Below, one piece after another: positions 48,467 to 58,234 of a stretch of 64,000 bases of DNA. The DNA comes from Opitutaceae bacterium (GTDB lineage: Bacteria; Verrucomicrobiota; Verrucomicrobiia; Opitutales; Opitutaceae). The stretch's first letter is position 1, and every line of letters begins with the position of its first letter. A model generated the notes under the pieces. That model was given only the letters and a program-made list of their open reading frames with translations. It had not been told where the DNA came from and made no database searches. Both the position numbers and the translations under genes were made by a program. The stretch is from assembly GCA_002694885.1 (NCBI GenBank), contig NZNM01000132.1, positions 62,001 to 126,000 on the forward strand, given 5' to 3'.

Positions 48467-49627
48467 CTAGAAGCGAACCATTTTTGTCCACTTGGTTTTG
48501 CTTTGAGAGCTTTTGACTGCCGTGGCGACGAACGCCATGCCCCTCAAACCGTCTTCGACGGTTGGAAAGTCGGGATTTTTTGGAGGCTTTCTCCCGCTTA
48601 CTTCTGCGGCTATAGATTTGGCAGCAGCAAGGTAAACATTGGCGAACGCTTCAATAAACGCTTCCGGATGCCCGAATGGCGTGCGCGTATTCTCAGCAGC
48701 CGCTTTGCAAACGTAGTCGTTTCCTCGTCGAAGAATCTGCCGCGGCTTGTCGTGATATTTGACGATCAGCTCATTGGGATCCTCTTGATGCCATTCCAGC
48801 GAGGCCTTGGTTCCGTACACGCGAATATTCAGATTGTTCTCGTCGCCATTAGAGATCTGCGATGCGTAGAGCACGCCTTTGGCGCCCCCTTTGTAGCGGA
48901 CTAGGATGTTGCCGTCGTCATCTAGCTTACGACCTGGGACGAAGGTAGTCAGCTCGGCGCACATTTGATCGATTTCCAATCCGGTAATGTAGCCGACTAG
49001 ATTGTCTGCGTGGGTTCCGATGTCGCCCATGCAATTCGACGCTCCGGCGATTTTTGGATCCGTTCTCCAGGAGGCGATTTTGCCGCTATTGTTGCTCACA
49101 ATATCGCCAGTAGCGTATCCTTGTGGATATTCTGTAACCACTTTAAGAATACGGCCCAATTTACCCTTGCGAACCATGTCCTTGGCCTCTTTGACCATAG
49201 GATATCCTGTATAGTTGTGAGTCAGGGCAAAGACTTTACCCGACTTTTTGACGATACGCCGCAGTTCCCGGGCTTCGTTCATGTCGAAGGCGAGCGGCTT
49301 GTCGCAGATTACGTTGAAGCCCGCTTGCAGAAAGCATTTGGCTACCGCGAAGTGCAAATGGTTCTGAACGACGATACTGACGAAATCGATACGTTCGCCT
49401 ACCGGGAGAGCAGACTCCTTTTCGGCCATTTCCTGGTACGACCCATAAACCCTGGATGGATCGAGATAGAGGTCTTTGCCTGAGAGTTGCGATTTTTTCG
49501 GATCGGATGAGAAGGCGCCGGCGACTAGCTCGATCTGCCCGTCAAGATTAGCAGCCATACGATGGACGGCCCCGATAAAGGCTCCGCGGCCTCCACCAAC
49601 CATTCCCATTTTCAGTTTTCTTTTCAT
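48467..49627 (-). CDS. Gfo/Idh/MocA-family oxidoreductase
   Basis: A 386-residue NAD(P)-dependent sugar oxidoreductase. The Rossmann start is KMGMVGGGRGAFIGAVHRMA, followed by FVSIVVQNHLHFAVAKCFL. The family motif is VICDKPLAFDMNEARELRRI (E/D-K-P). GDIGTHADNLVGYITG supplies the catalytic D-x-x-x-H. It has no signal peptide, so it is cytosolic. It ends a minus-strand set of isomerase-oxidoreductase-oxidoreductase with gaps of 20-25 bases. The likely role is oxidation or epimerisation of a sugar or cyclitol, for example a 3-keto-sugar route, by inference. Confidence 0.92.
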   Translation of the reverse strand: MKRKLKMGMVGGGRGAFIGAVHRMAANLDGQIELVAGAFSSDPKKSQLSGKDLYLDPSRVYGSYQEMAEKESALPVGERIDFVSIVVQNHLHFAVAKCFLQAGFNVICDKPLAFDMNEARELRRIVKKSGKVFALTHNYTGYPMVKEAKDMVRKGKLGRILKVVTEYPQGYATGDIVSNNSGKIASWRTDPKIAGASNCMGDIGTHADNLVGYITGLEIDQMCAELTTFVPGRKLDDDGNILVRYKGGAKGVLYASQISNGDENNLNIRVYGTKASLEWHQEDPNELIVKYHDKPRQILRRGNDYVCKAAAENTRTPFGHPEAFIEAFANVYLAAAKSIAAEVSGRKPPKNPDFPTVEDGLRGMAFVATAVKSSQSKTKWTKMVRF

Positions 49628-49647
49628 AGATACTTTCTCCCTCTAAT

Positions 49648-50730
49648 TTAACAGGCGGCCGGCTTGCCGGACTCGGCTGATTCGTAGATAGCGTCAATAA
49701 TTTTCATAAGCGAAACCGCTTGATCGGGTGTATTGAGCGGCTCCTCTTTTCCCTCGATGGAATAGATAAAGTTAGCAGCCGACCGGGATCTGCCCATATC
49801 TTCGCAGGCGTCTACGATAATGTCGCGATTGACGGAGTTGCCGTTTTCCTGGACGTACAGTTCGCAACTGTCGATGCAGGTTTCATCAAGTCCATCAATT
49901 CCGAATAGACGCTCGATTTTCCCGCCTGCTCCGGTGCCTTGAAACACGACGGATACTTCTTCTCGCTTGACGAGTTCGGCCCAAGAAACCTGCAAGCTCA
50001 ATGTTTGCCCGGTTTTGAATGTGACAAATCCGTGAGCTGCTGCCTCGACGTCATTGACACCTTCAGCATTGTCGGGAATGCCCCAGGGACCTTTGAAGTT
50101 CTTGTCGGTAATGAAGTCAGAAAAGGTGTTCCCCATCACGTATGCGGGTTCGGGATACCCCATCAGATGCATTGAAAGATCGACCATATGAAGAAGATCG
50201 ATTAGCGGTCCCCCTCCGGAAAGGCTCTTGTTAGTAAACCAACCGCCGAAGCCTGGAATGCCTGTTCGGCGTATCCATTTCGCTTGGGCGGAATTAATGT
50301 TCCCGATCGTTCCATCTGCCACGTATTCCATCATGGCATAAGATTCGGGGCGGGCCCGATTGTTGAAATTGAACATCAAATGTTTTGATGAGGCTTCGGA
50401 AGCCGCTTTCATTTGCTGTACTTCGTCTGCATTCAATCCGGGAGGCTTCTCGCAGAATACATGCTTGCCCGCGCTGAGCGCCTGGACGGCCAGCGGGGCG
50501 TGAAACTTGTTGGGAACGATAATGGATACGGCGTCGAGATCCGGCATGGCCTCGAACATCCCTTCGACAGAACCGAAGGTCTGGGCTACCCCGTATTCCT
50601 TGGCGGTCGCTTTCGCTGCTTCTTCGTTGAGGTCGGCAATGGCGACGATTTCCGCCCCGGCTTGCCGAAATCCATCGATGTGGTACTGGGCCATGCCTCC
50701 AGCCCCTATAATCGCTACTTTCGTGCTCAT
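49648..50730 (-). CDS. Gfo/Idh/MocA-family oxidoreductase (second)
   Basis: A 360-residue member of the same superfamily as its downstream neighbour. VAIIGAGGMAQYHIDGFRQA is the dinucleotide-binding start, SIIVPNKFHAPLAVQALSAG follows, HVFCEKPPGLNADEVQQM gives the E-K-P motif, and PLIDLLHMVDLSMHLMG is the catalytic D-x-x-x-H region. The two paralogues share little beyond the motifs, so they probably act on different substrates or opposite steps. Spacing (23 bases from the isomerase gene, 20 to the next) supports one operon. Confidence 0.93.
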   Translation of the reverse strand: MSTKVAIIGAGGMAQYHIDGFRQAGAEIVAIADLNEEAAKATAKEYGVAQTFGSVEGMFEAMPDLDAVSIIVPNKFHAPLAVQALSAGKHVFCEKPPGLNADEVQQMKAASEASSKHLMFNFNNRARPESYAMMEYVADGTIGNINSAQAKWIRRTGIPGFGGWFTNKSLSGGGPLIDLLHMVDLSMHLMGYPEPAYVMGNTFSDFITDKNFKGPWGIPDNAEGVNDVEAAAHGFVTFKTGQTLSLQVSWAELVKREEVSVVFQGTGAGGKIERLFGIDGLDETCIDSCELYVQENGNSVNRDIIVDACEDMGRSRSAANFIYSIEGKEEPLNTPDQAVSLMKIIDAIYESAESGKPAAC

Positions 50731-50753
50731 AAATCTTAGACGCTAATTTGCGT

Positions 50754-51797
50754 TTATTGGTTTTCTTTGTCGAAGGCCGAGTCGAAGGCGACGTCGCTTG
50801 AAGGGAAGTCGACAGAGCGGACAAAGGCGGATGCCTCGGTAGCTCCGTGGACGCGGTCCATGCGAATATCCTCCCACTCAACGGACAGCGGACCTTGATA
50901 CTGGATGTCGTTGAGGGCGACTATGATATCCTCAAAAGCGATATCTCCGTGGCCTAGCGAACGGAAATCCCAGTAGCGTCGGGGATCACCAAAATCGGTA
51001 TGCCCGCCGAACACGCCTGTATCCCCATTGCCATGACCCCACCAAACGTCTTTCATGTGGACGTGATAGATGCGGTTGGAAAAGGTTCGAATGAATTTGA
51101 CGTAGTCGACTCCTTGGTAGCCCAGGTGGGAAGGATCATAGTTGAAACCGAACCGCTTGTGCTCTTTCAATGCCCGGATCGCTCGTGAAGCCGAGGCGAT
51201 GTCGAAGGCGATTTCCGTTGGATGAACTTCCAATCCGAAATTGACGTTGACTTTGTCGAACTCATCCAGAACGGGGATGAATCGATTGGCGAAGTCTTGA
51301 AAGCCTTTTTCCAGGAAGGCCTGATCCGTGGGAGGAAAGGCATAGAGGGCATGCCAAATCGAGGACCCAGTGAAGCCATTGACGACTGCTGGAAAGTCAT
51401 CCTTCTTTTTACGACCCGGTTTTAGATCGAAAAACTTGCGACAGGCCTTGGCGGTTTTGATCAGTTTGCGAGCGGCCCGACGACGGACGCCCTCCGGTTT
51501 GCCATCGCCCCAAACATCGGGAGGGAGAATCGCTTTGTGACGCTCGTCGATATTGTCGCAAATCGCTTGTCCTATGAGGTGATTGGAAATGGAGAAGCAA
51601 GTGAGCCCATGATCCGCAAGCAGCTCCCATTTCTCTTTGCAATATTTCTTGCTTCGGGCTGCCTGATCCACGTCGAAGTGGTCGCCCCAGCAAGCGAGTT
51701 CAAGGCCGTCGTACCCCATCTCTTTGGCGAGAGGAGCGAGCTCGTTGATCGATAAGTCGGCCCATTGGCCGGTGAATAATGTTACAGAACGTGACAT
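50754..51797 (-). CDS. Sugar phosphate isomerase/epimerase (TIM barrel)
   Basis: A 347-residue AP2Ec-fold TIM barrel. [20 protein letters not shown] starts the barrel, and [15 protein letters not shown] has the first acidic metal ligand. [15 protein letters not shown] (Glu), [17 protein letters not shown] (Asp/His), [11 protein letters not shown] (His) and [12 protein letters not shown] (Glu) complete the metal site. It is first in the three-gene sugar operon and probably isomerises or epimerises the keto-intermediate made or used by the two oxidoreductases. The type resembles IolE/IolH-like cyclitol enzymes, but no specific substrate is claimed. Confidence 0.9.
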   Translation of the reverse strand: MSRSVTLFTGQWADLSINELAPLAKEMGYDGLELACWGDHFDVDQAARSKKYCKEKWELLADHGLTCFSISNHLIGQAICDNIDERHKAILPPDVWGDGKPEGVRRRAARKLIKTAKACRKFFDLKPGRKKKDDFPAVVNGFTGSSIWHALYAFPPTDQAFLEKGFQDFANRFIPVLDEFDKVNVNFGLEVHPTEIAFDIASASRAIRALKEHKRFGFNYDPSHLGYQGVDYVKFIRTFSNRIYHVHMKDVWWGHGNGDTGVFGGHTDFGDPRRYWDFRSLGHGDIAFEDIIVALNDIQYQGPLSVEWEDIRMDRVHGATEASAFVRSVDFPSSDVAFDSAFDKENQ

Positions 51798-52018
51798 AGC
51801 GAGTTTTCAGTAAATGGGGTTCGTGGATAAAAATTCCTAAGAGAAGGTTTTTGTGAACTATTCGATCTAGGGAATCAATGAGAAATGTCGGCCTGAATTG
51901 GCCCAGTCGCCGATTCGGGTTTCTTGAAGCCCGGTCCTCTACGAGTTCGGCTAAACGTATTTGGCAACTGAATACAAATAAGCCGAATCCAAACTCGTTA
52001 TTTCGAGAGGATGGGCGA

Positions 52019-53326
52019 TCAGTCGTAAAGCCAGTAAGCTTGGCTTTGGATCTGGAACTGCTTGGCCTGGCGTTCCCAAACGCCGATGAACCCGGCTCGG
52101 TTTGCTTGGGTTCCTTTACGAGAAATTTCGTTCCACCAGCTGGTTGAGCCCACATGTTTGTTGAATAACTCCATTTGCGTATTCGGGGCGCTCGAAAATG
52201 GATTGGCGGGATCGAACAGAGCTGTAATTTGCATCATGTGAAAGCTGAGCTCCGTTGGACGCCAGGCTCTCCAGTCAGTAACCTTTACGTACAAGCCTGT
52301 ATTGCCACCGCCGAATGGTTTGCGTTCGAATGCCACTCCGGGAATAGACCGACGGTTTAGCTCGCGTTCGAGTTGATCGAGCGTAGCGTTGGTGTGGGTC
52401 AGAATTCGAAAAGGATATTCGCTTCCGATACCGTGTTTGAAGTTCCCCAATTGAGCGCCGAGGCCTGTCATGGCGTATCCAACTGCTGCTGGAAAATCGG
52501 GAATATTCGGGGAGGGGGCAATCCATTTCAATCCGAGCATTGGCCAACTCATGTATCGATTCCATCCGTCCATAGTGACTACGGTCAGCTTGCCGGTCCG
52601 CCGTTGAATATCGGTGATGCTGAGAATGCCTGGCTTTGAAACGGCCATTCGCGCAAGCTCTCCGATGGTAAGACCGTGAACGTAGGGTATCGAGAAGGCC
52701 CCAACATAGCTTTGCCAGCGCCGCTCGACTATTGGACCATCGACTTTCAGGCCTCCGAGAGGGTTGGGCCGATCTAGAAGGATAACCTCAACCCCGTTCT
52801 CGAAAGCGGCTTCCAGCGCGAGTTTCATGCAGCTGATAAATGTGTAGGACCGTGTACCAATATCTTGGAGGTCAATTACGAGGACGTCGATGCCTGCCAG
52901 CATGTTCGGTGTCGGCTTTCGGTATTTTCCGTAGAGGGAGTATACCGGGAGCCCGGTTCTTGGATCTATGGCATTGTCGATGGGCTCATTCGCCTTCTCG
53001 TTACCGTAGATTCCATGCTCTGGCCCGAAAAGAGCCACGAGATTCACCGCGCGATTCTGGTGAAGAATGCGCACTGTGGAAATTCCCAGGCGATTGACGC
53101 CGGCTGGATGGGTAAGCAATCCCACGCGCTTGCCCAGCAATGGAGCGAATCCTTGATCGGCGAGGACGTCGATTCCCAGTTTGATGTGCGGCCTGTAAGG
53201 GAGGCTTCCCGTCTGACTCTGAAGCAATCCCTGGAAAGTCGTATTGGAATTTTGGGGAATTAGATTTTGGGCCAGCAGCGATTGCGTGGCAATCAGTATC
53301 GCGATGATCGGAAATGCGCGTGTCAT
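52019..53326 (-). CDS. DUF1343 exo-beta-N-acetylmuramidase-like protein (NamZ type)
   Basis: A 435-residue exported protein with a signal peptide ([15 protein letters not shown]). DUF1343 blocks: [93 protein letters not shown] and [14 protein letters not shown]. Characterised members of this family (NamZ of Bacillus and Tannerella) remove MurNAc from peptidoglycan chain ends, so a murein recycling role is likely. It sits just downstream of the DUF2062 gene on the same strand, with no murein operon in sight. Confidence 0.88.
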   Translation of the reverse strand: MTRAFPIIAILIATQSLLAQNLIPQNSNTTFQGLLQSQTGSLPYRPHIKLGIDVLADQGFAPLLGKRVGLLTHPAGVNRLGISTVRILHQNRAVNLVALFGPEHGIYGNEKANEPIDNAIDPRTGLPVYSLYGKYRKPTPNMLAGIDVLVIDLQDIGTRSYTFISCMKLALEAAFENGVEVILLDRPNPLGGLKVDGPIVERRWQSYVGAFSIPYVHGLTIGELARMAVSKPGILSITDIQRRTGKLTVVTMDGWNRYMSWPMLGLKWIAPSPNIPDFPAAVGYAMTGLGAQLGNFKHGIGSEYPFRILTHTNATLDQLERELNRRSIPGVAFERKPFGGGNTGLYVKVTDWRAWRPTELSFHMMQITALFDPANPFSSAPNTQMELFNKHVGSTSWWNEISRKGTQANRAGFIGVWERQAKQFQIQSQAYWLYD

Positions 53327-53353
53327 AGGAGTCTATCGAGCGGTTTTCCCGCT

Positions 53354-53965
53354 CTAAGTCGAAAAGGTTGCGCAGGTTTGCAGTTGGGGGCAAACCGGAA
53401 TGCTACTTTTCGGCATTCTCTGAGGTCGAGCGGGCCGCTTCTTCGCTTGGATGAAAGCGAATCGGTAGACCATATCAAGGAGGAAGGCTAGTGCCAGCCC
53501 GGCTATAATGCCACCGGTTACCAAAGAGAATGCGGTGTAGCCGATCTGGGAATCCATTACGTCCAGTCGCAGCGTCTTTATGACACGGTCGCCCAAAAGA
53601 GCTAAAGCTGGGTAGATGGCCCACATGGTGGCGAGATTCGTTACCAATTGGGTTCCCATTATTACCGGCAAATTGGCTCTGAGGACCCAGGCTGATGCGA
53701 AAGCGAGGATGAATTGGATGCCGACGATGGGCAAAAATGCGATGATGAATCCAAGGTAGAGGGCTAGGCTGACTTCTCGAATCCGAAATGACCAGAGGTC
53801 GGGCCGCTTTCTAGCTGTATTGGCGAACCATTTAAGAACCGGCCAGCGATGAAGCGTGGCTTTGCGAGGCAAGGGTCGAAGCAGTTGTTTTGCTCGCCTA
53901 ATTCGAATGCGCTTCTGCTTTCGCGCTTCGTGTTCGTACATGGCCTCCGCTTCAGCGACGTTCAT
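53354..53965 (-). CDS. DUF2062 membrane protein
   Basis: A 203-residue protein of the DUF2062 family: a basic cytoplasmic start (RKQKRIRIRRAKQLLRPL), the family block RIREVSLALYLGFIIAFLPI, then helices FILAFASAWVLRANLPV, TMWAIYPALALLGDR and LVTGGIIAGLALAFLLDMVY. DUF2062 proteins are small integral membrane proteins sometimes fused to or found near glycosyltransferases; function is unknown. A Thr/Cys-rich tail after the last helix is not typical. It is followed 27 bases later by the NamZ-like gene. Confidence 0.85.
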   Translation of the reverse strand: MNVAEAEAMYEHEARKQKRIRIRRAKQLLRPLPRKATLHRWPVLKWFANTARKRPDLWSFRIREVSLALYLGFIIAFLPIVGIQFILAFASAWVLRANLPVIMGTQLVTNLATMWAIYPALALLGDRVIKTLRLDVMDSQIGYTAFSLVTGGIIAGLALAFLLDMVYRFAFIQAKKRPARPQRMPKSSIPVCPQLQTCATFST

Positions 53966-54133
53966 TGGCTATTGTTCGATTTTTGTCAGAGTTGGGATTT
54001 GCTAGGTCCAGTCTCGGTTTTACGCTGCAAATTGCCTGGTCGGCTAGATTTAACTGAGTCTGACACCTCGTTTTAACAATTGTTTATCCGAGGAGAATAA
54101 ATCGGCCCAGATTACGAAGTCTGCAGCCTAGGT

Positions 54134-55312
54134 CTAGGAAGATTGGGCGAAATGTTCCCGAAGCGCTTTCCTCATATTTTCTTCTGTTTTTTGCAGAGCT
54201 TCAGGCAGGGGCAGACTCGGCGCCGAAATTTGCCTGAGGGAAGCTTGAGCAATTGGGCAATCGGGAATCGACCCAATACTGCCAGCCAAAACTAGAAGCC
54301 GCTTGTTCTTGGCAATCGTTTCCAGCGCAAGGGCCCCTGGTCCCTTGCCATGAAGGGATGACTCGTCAAAGCGACCCTCGCCGGTGATCACCCAATCGGC
54401 TTGAGAAAATTTTTCGTCAAGACCAATCCAAGCTTTGACTAGACTGTACCCGGATACGATCTGGGCTTCCAAACCAGCTTTGAGTCCAAAGGCTGCTCCA
54501 CCAGCTGCTCCAGCCCCCGCTTCATCGCGAGATGCTGGGTACGCCCCGTCGGCCTGAATCAATAGATCGGCGAGGCGCTCGGTTTCAGATTCCAACTCTT
54601 GAAAACGGTCTTTCGTGAGCCCTTTTTGCGGCCCGAATATAGCTGCTGCTCCCCTGTTTCCGAGCAAGGGATTCTCGACGTCACACGCGAGTCGAATCTG
54701 GAAGGACTCAGGAAGCTGCGTCGATGACAGGGAAATCTTAGCTATTCTAGGCCAAATGTTGGGTATTGGAGCCCCATCGATTTGGTTGTCATCTTTATCG
54801 AAAAACCTGTATCCAAGTTTCCATAACGCACCCAATGCTAAATCGTGTGTCGCGGACCCGCCGAGCCCGATGATCGCTCCTTGGGCTCCTTTTTCCTGAG
54901 AGATTTTCACCAGCTCTCCGAGACCTGCGGTAGTTACGTCCCAGGGGGATCTTCCGTCGATTGGCGTGAGGGCAATACCACTACTCTCGGCCATTTCTAT
55001 GACGGCGATTTGATCGACCTCCGGGCTCCAGTTTAGAAGCCGTCGGGCCGCCGCGGGAATCTTTTCAGCCGAAACTAAGCCGTAGCGAGCATCCACGACT
55101 CGTTGTCGCGGATCCGTGACCGAAGCGATGTGGAAATCACCGTCGAGTATACCCGCAAGCGTGTCGCAGAATCCATCTCCCCCATCGGCGAGCGGGGCCG
55201 TGTCGATTTCCCAGTCGGGGCGGAGAACTCCTAGTTCGTCGGCCGCAGCCTTGCAGGCTTCTCGGGCGGAAAGAGCGTCCTTGAATTTATCGAATGCTAA
55301 GAGAACCCGCAT
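54134..55312 (-). CDS. Glycerate kinase (GK-I type)
   Basis: A 392-residue glycerate kinase. MRVLLAFDKFKDALSAREAC is the family start (K-D-S-L-S/A-A pattern), and APLADGGDGFCDTLAG gives the substrate D-G-G-D-G. IIGLGGSATHDLALGALW and DEAGAGAAGGAAFGLKAGL are ATP and acid blocks, and WVITGEGRFDESSLHGKGPG is the C-terminal signature. I choose the ATG at 55310-55312 over the codon at 55360 because the latter adds a non-family leader and would overlap the BON gene. It phosphorylates glycerate to 2-phosphoglycerate, linking serine or glyoxylate use to glycolysis. Confidence 0.93.
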   Translation of the reverse strand: MRVLLAFDKFKDALSAREACKAAADELGVLRPDWEIDTAPLADGGDGFCDTLAGILDGDFHIASVTDPRQRVVDARYGLVSAEKIPAAARRLLNWSPEVDQIAVIEMAESSGIALTPIDGRSPWDVTTAGLGELVKISQEKGAQGAIIGLGGSATHDLALGALWKLGYRFFDKDDNQIDGAPIPNIWPRIAKISLSSTQLPESFQIRLACDVENPLLGNRGAAAIFGPQKGLTKDRFQELESETERLADLLIQADGAYPASRDEAGAGAAGGAAFGLKAGLEAQIVSGYSLVKAWIGLDEKFSQADWVITGEGRFDESSLHGKGPGALALETIAKNKRLLVLAGSIGSIPDCPIAQASLRQISAPSLPLPEALQKTEENMRKALREHFAQSS

Positions 55313-55338
55313 CGGAAAACCGCGATATTCGAATAGGA

Positions 55339-55836
55339 TTAAGGGGCGATTTTTAACCATGACCGAACGTCTTTGACGTAGCGTGTATCCAACGCGATGT
55401 CGCGCGCTTTTCGCTCCTCGGCTCGGGATGAAACGTTTCCTGAAAGAATGACCGATCCGTTTGAGACCTCGATTTCAATATCGCTAGCGTCAATTGAAGA
55501 GTCGAGCTTTAGACGACCGCTGATCGCTGCTTTGATTCCGGCGTCCTTAGCGGAATCGATGATCTCCTTACCTTTTTCGGCGATTTCCTCTCGTTCCTCC
55601 CGAGTGTTGCCGAGCAAGGATCGAGCTCCTTCTTTAAGATCATCTGCTACCTTTTCCGTAGGCTCGGCAGCTTTGTCATTCAACTCCTTCATGGGCGATT
55701 CGGAAGAGCCTTTCTGATGCGATTCGCGATCGGACAGCGAAAGAGCTGATTTGAACGATTCGGGGTCGTTGTAGTAAGCCGTTATCATCGCTCCAATGAA
55801 AATGCCGAGTATGAGGGCGGTGAAAAAAGTTTTCAT
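55339..55836 (-). CDS. BON-domain exported protein
   Basis: A 165-residue protein with a membrane anchor or signal (FFTALILGIFIGAMITAYY), a charged linker, a helix rich in K and E (REEREEIAEKGKEIIDSAKD) and a BON domain at the end (SDIEIEVSNGSVILSGNVSS, then VKDVRSWLKIAP). BON domains bind phospholipid or peptidoglycan and are often stress-induced envelope proteins such as OsmY. It is upstream of the glycerate kinase gene by 26 bases but is functionally unrelated. Single BON rather than the usual two. Confidence 0.88.
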   Translation of the reverse strand: MKTFFTALILGIFIGAMITAYYNDPESFKSALSLSDRESHQKGSSESPMKELNDKAAEPTEKVADDLKEGARSLLGNTREEREEIAEKGKEIIDSAKDAGIKAAISGRLKLDSSIDASDIEIEVSNGSVILSGNVSSRAEERKARDIALDTRYVKDVRSWLKIAP

Positions 55837-55955
55837 AGCTAAAGAAATATGGATCGGCCATATCCTCTTTAAGCTAGGTGGTTAGTCAATGAGGGATGGG
55901 TTGGGTCAGGCAATATTGGGTTGTGTGCAGCTCTGAATTGCAGAATTCTAGTAGA

Positions 55956-56978
55956 ATGATTTCCAAACGGTTTCTATTTGCGTGGATCGCGGTTCTTGGA
56001 TGGGCAGTGTTTGCCTGGGCGAATACGGATGTCCCGAGCAATTATCCGACGATCGGCAAGATCAACAAAATGGATGGTCGCCTGGATGTATTGATCGATC
56101 CAGATGCGAAGATCGAGGTCTTGGCCTCGGGTTTTGTGTGGTCGGAAGGTCCTGCATGGAATAAGCAGGGCTCATTTCTTGTATTCTCGGATATCCCTCG
56201 AAATGTAGTAATGAAATGGAGCGAGACTGAAGGATTGAGCGTGTTCATGAAGCCCTCTGGATACACAGGTATCGATGATTATGGAAGGGAGCCAGGTAGC
56301 AACGGATTGCTTTTCGATTCTGAAGGGCGTTTGACTCTATGCGAGCATGGAGATCGCCGTGTGTCGGTACTTACGGAAGGGGGGGGTAAGCGAACTCTGG
56401 CGGACAACTATCGAGGCAAGCGTTTCAATAGCCCAAACGATCTCGTGTATGCCTCGAATGGAAACCTGTATTTTACGGATCCTATTTATGGACTTCCAAA
56501 GAGGGAAAACGATTCGAAAAGGGAGATGGATTATTGCGGTGTGTATTTACTTCGCCCTGACGGTGAAGTTGTATTGCTCACTAAGGATTTTAGCAGGCCA
56601 AACGGAATTGGGCTATCGCCAGATGAAAAGACGCTTTATGTTGCTCAATCCGATAGTGCCGCTCCAATTGTGAGATCGTTTCCAATAAGAAATGATGGTT
56701 CACTAGGCGAAGGCAAACTGTTCTTCGATGCATTGCCCTACAAAGGAGACGGAGTGGGAAATTGCGACGGAATGGCGATCGATCAAGATGGGAATCTTTG
56801 GGCCACGGGCCCCGGTGGCATCTACATCCTTTCGCCCAATGGCGATCTGCTCGGACGCATCGAAACAGGCGAGCATTCCAGCAATTGCGCTTGGGGGGAT
56901 GATGGTTCAACCCTTTACATGACGGTAGATATGTACGTCTGCCGCGTTAAAACGCGAGTCAAGGGGATCGGGTTTTAG
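55956..56978 (+). CDS. SMP-30/gluconolactonase-family lactonase, exported
   Basis: A 340-residue six-bladed propeller with a signal peptide (MISKRFLFAWIAVLGWAVFA). The ATG at 55956 is preferred to the codon 60 bases upstream. Family blocks: SEGPAWNKQGSFLVFSDIP (first metal glutamate), GREPGSNGLLFDSEGRL, NSPNDLVYASNGNLYFTDPI (asparagine ligand), RPNGIGLSPDEKTLYVAQS (asparagine) and GNCDGMAIDQDGNLWATGPG (aspartate). It should hydrolyse sugar lactones in the periplasm. No sugar dehydrogenase lies beside it, though the Gfo/Idh cluster is 6 kb away. Confidence 0.92.
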   Translation: MISKRFLFAWIAVLGWAVFAWANTDVPSNYPTIGKINKMDGRLDVLIDPDAKIEVLASGFVWSEGPAWNKQGSFLVFSDIPRNVVMKWSETEGLSVFMKPSGYTGIDDYGREPGSNGLLFDSEGRLTLCEHGDRRVSVLTEGGGKRTLADNYRGKRFNSPNDLVYASNGNLYFTDPIYGLPKRENDSKREMDYCGVYLLRPDGEVVLLTKDFSRPNGIGLSPDEKTLYVAQSDSAAPIVRSFPIRNDGSLGEGKLFFDALPYKGDGVGNCDGMAIDQDGNLWATGPGGIYILSPNGDLLGRIETGEHSSNCAWGDDGSTLYMTVDMYVCRVKTRVKGIGF

Positions 56979-57005
56979 GGAGTTGGTTACTGGATACGAG
57001 GATAT

Positions 57006-58199
57006 CTAGTAAACTTCAGCTTCGATCAACAAGGGTTCCGAGCCTAGATCTTCGAGCCAGCAAACTCGCTCGGATACGACATCCAGCTTGAGCCAAAATT
57101 TGCCGGGCTGGTCTACATGAAGCGGAACATCCGCTTCGAATCCTTCCTCTGGCTCCAATTCTACAGGAATGGGTAAGCGCGTGTTGTCTTTCAAAATCTC
57201 TTTGCTGTTGTAGTCCAGCAAGCGCGAGGCGATGTTCATGACCCCGATGAAGTTTTCGTTTTTGCATAGCCACCTTGAGTCGCCAGTATTTTTAACGGTA
57301 ACACGCACGTTTTTGCGCTCGCCAGCCTTCAATGATAGATGGGATTGGTCGCAAGTAAGCTCGTGGGAGAGTCCATTAGAGGCGTAGCGGCTGTCGTTCA
57401 TGGGCCTGCCTTTCTGAAAATAGAAGATTCCGCTGTTTCGCTCAAAATTGGAGATTGAATCTCGCATGCTTTCCGGAACTGCTCCCGAAACACACTCGCG
57501 CCACTCGGCATAGCTCAACACGTACTCGGGACATGCGGCGACTTTGAATACAGGCCCCTCAAAGCCAACATTTCGAAATTGAGCGGCGAGTTCATCCATG
57601 TTGAGATCATTCTCGAGAACATTGAATTCGCGCATTTCTCGTTGCGATTCCTCCGTTGTCGAGTGGGGCCCGATCGGTTCGTTGAACACGATAGTTCCGC
57701 CATTTCTCAACACTCGAAAGAATTCTTGGATAATTTGGTTTTGGTTAGGAACGTGGTGGAAAGCGTCGAAACAGATAATTCGGTCGATTTCCTCATCCTC
57801 AGTCGGTATCCGAACTCCATCGAAAAGTCGGTTGTCCCAAGACGCTAGTGGCTTATTGGGAATTGGGTACTCTTCGAAAAGGCGCTGACCAAGACGTAAC
57901 GCTTCTTCAGATACGTCTGTCGCAATCACAGAACATCCCATTTGCCAAATCGCTTTGGAAATCCAGCAGGTTCCAGCTCCGAAATCTAACACCTTCATCC
58001 CGGGTGCGAGTCGAAGGCCCTCGAGCATAAGCCCTAAGCGAACCAACAATTGGGGAGTGTGGTTGGGCATGGAGAAAGGCTTGCCCATCTGAATCTCAAC
58101 TGCTGGAAGCCTTTTGTAGTACTAGTCCGAATATCGATTAAATTCTTCAATACTGTGCTCGTCGATCAATTTCTTGGGATCGATGAGTTCTTGTTCCAT
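57006..58199 (-). pseudogene. SAM methyltransferase with C-terminal beta-sandwich, interrupted by an amber codon
   Basis: From ATG 58197-58199 the minus frame reads MEQELIDPKKLIDEHSIEEF, NRYSD, then TAG (58122-58124, codon 26), then YYKRLPAVEIQMGKPFSM and the methyltransferase domain. SAM motif I is VLDFGAGTCWISKAIWQ, followed by IATDVSEEAL and FHHVPNQNQIIQEFFRVL. After about codon 260 a beta-sandwich domain begins (LKAGERKNVRVTVKNTGDSR). Relatives keep a helix ending in D/E-x-Y-Y or similar before the glycine-rich part, so the N-terminal piece belongs to the same gene. A shorter protein could start at ATG 58086-58088 (360 residues) and keep the whole SAM domain, so the gene may still be partly active. 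Confidence 0.7.
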
Positions 58200-58234
58200 T
58201 TTGGCTTCTTTGCGTTGCGGTTGGCTACTGGAGA

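Noticed and set aside
50-58199. Stop codon reassignment as the cause of the interrupted frames
   Set aside because: TAG ends the genes at 4235-4780, bioB and rapA, TGA ends bioD, and TAA ends many others, so all three work as stops. The internal stops are also of all three types.
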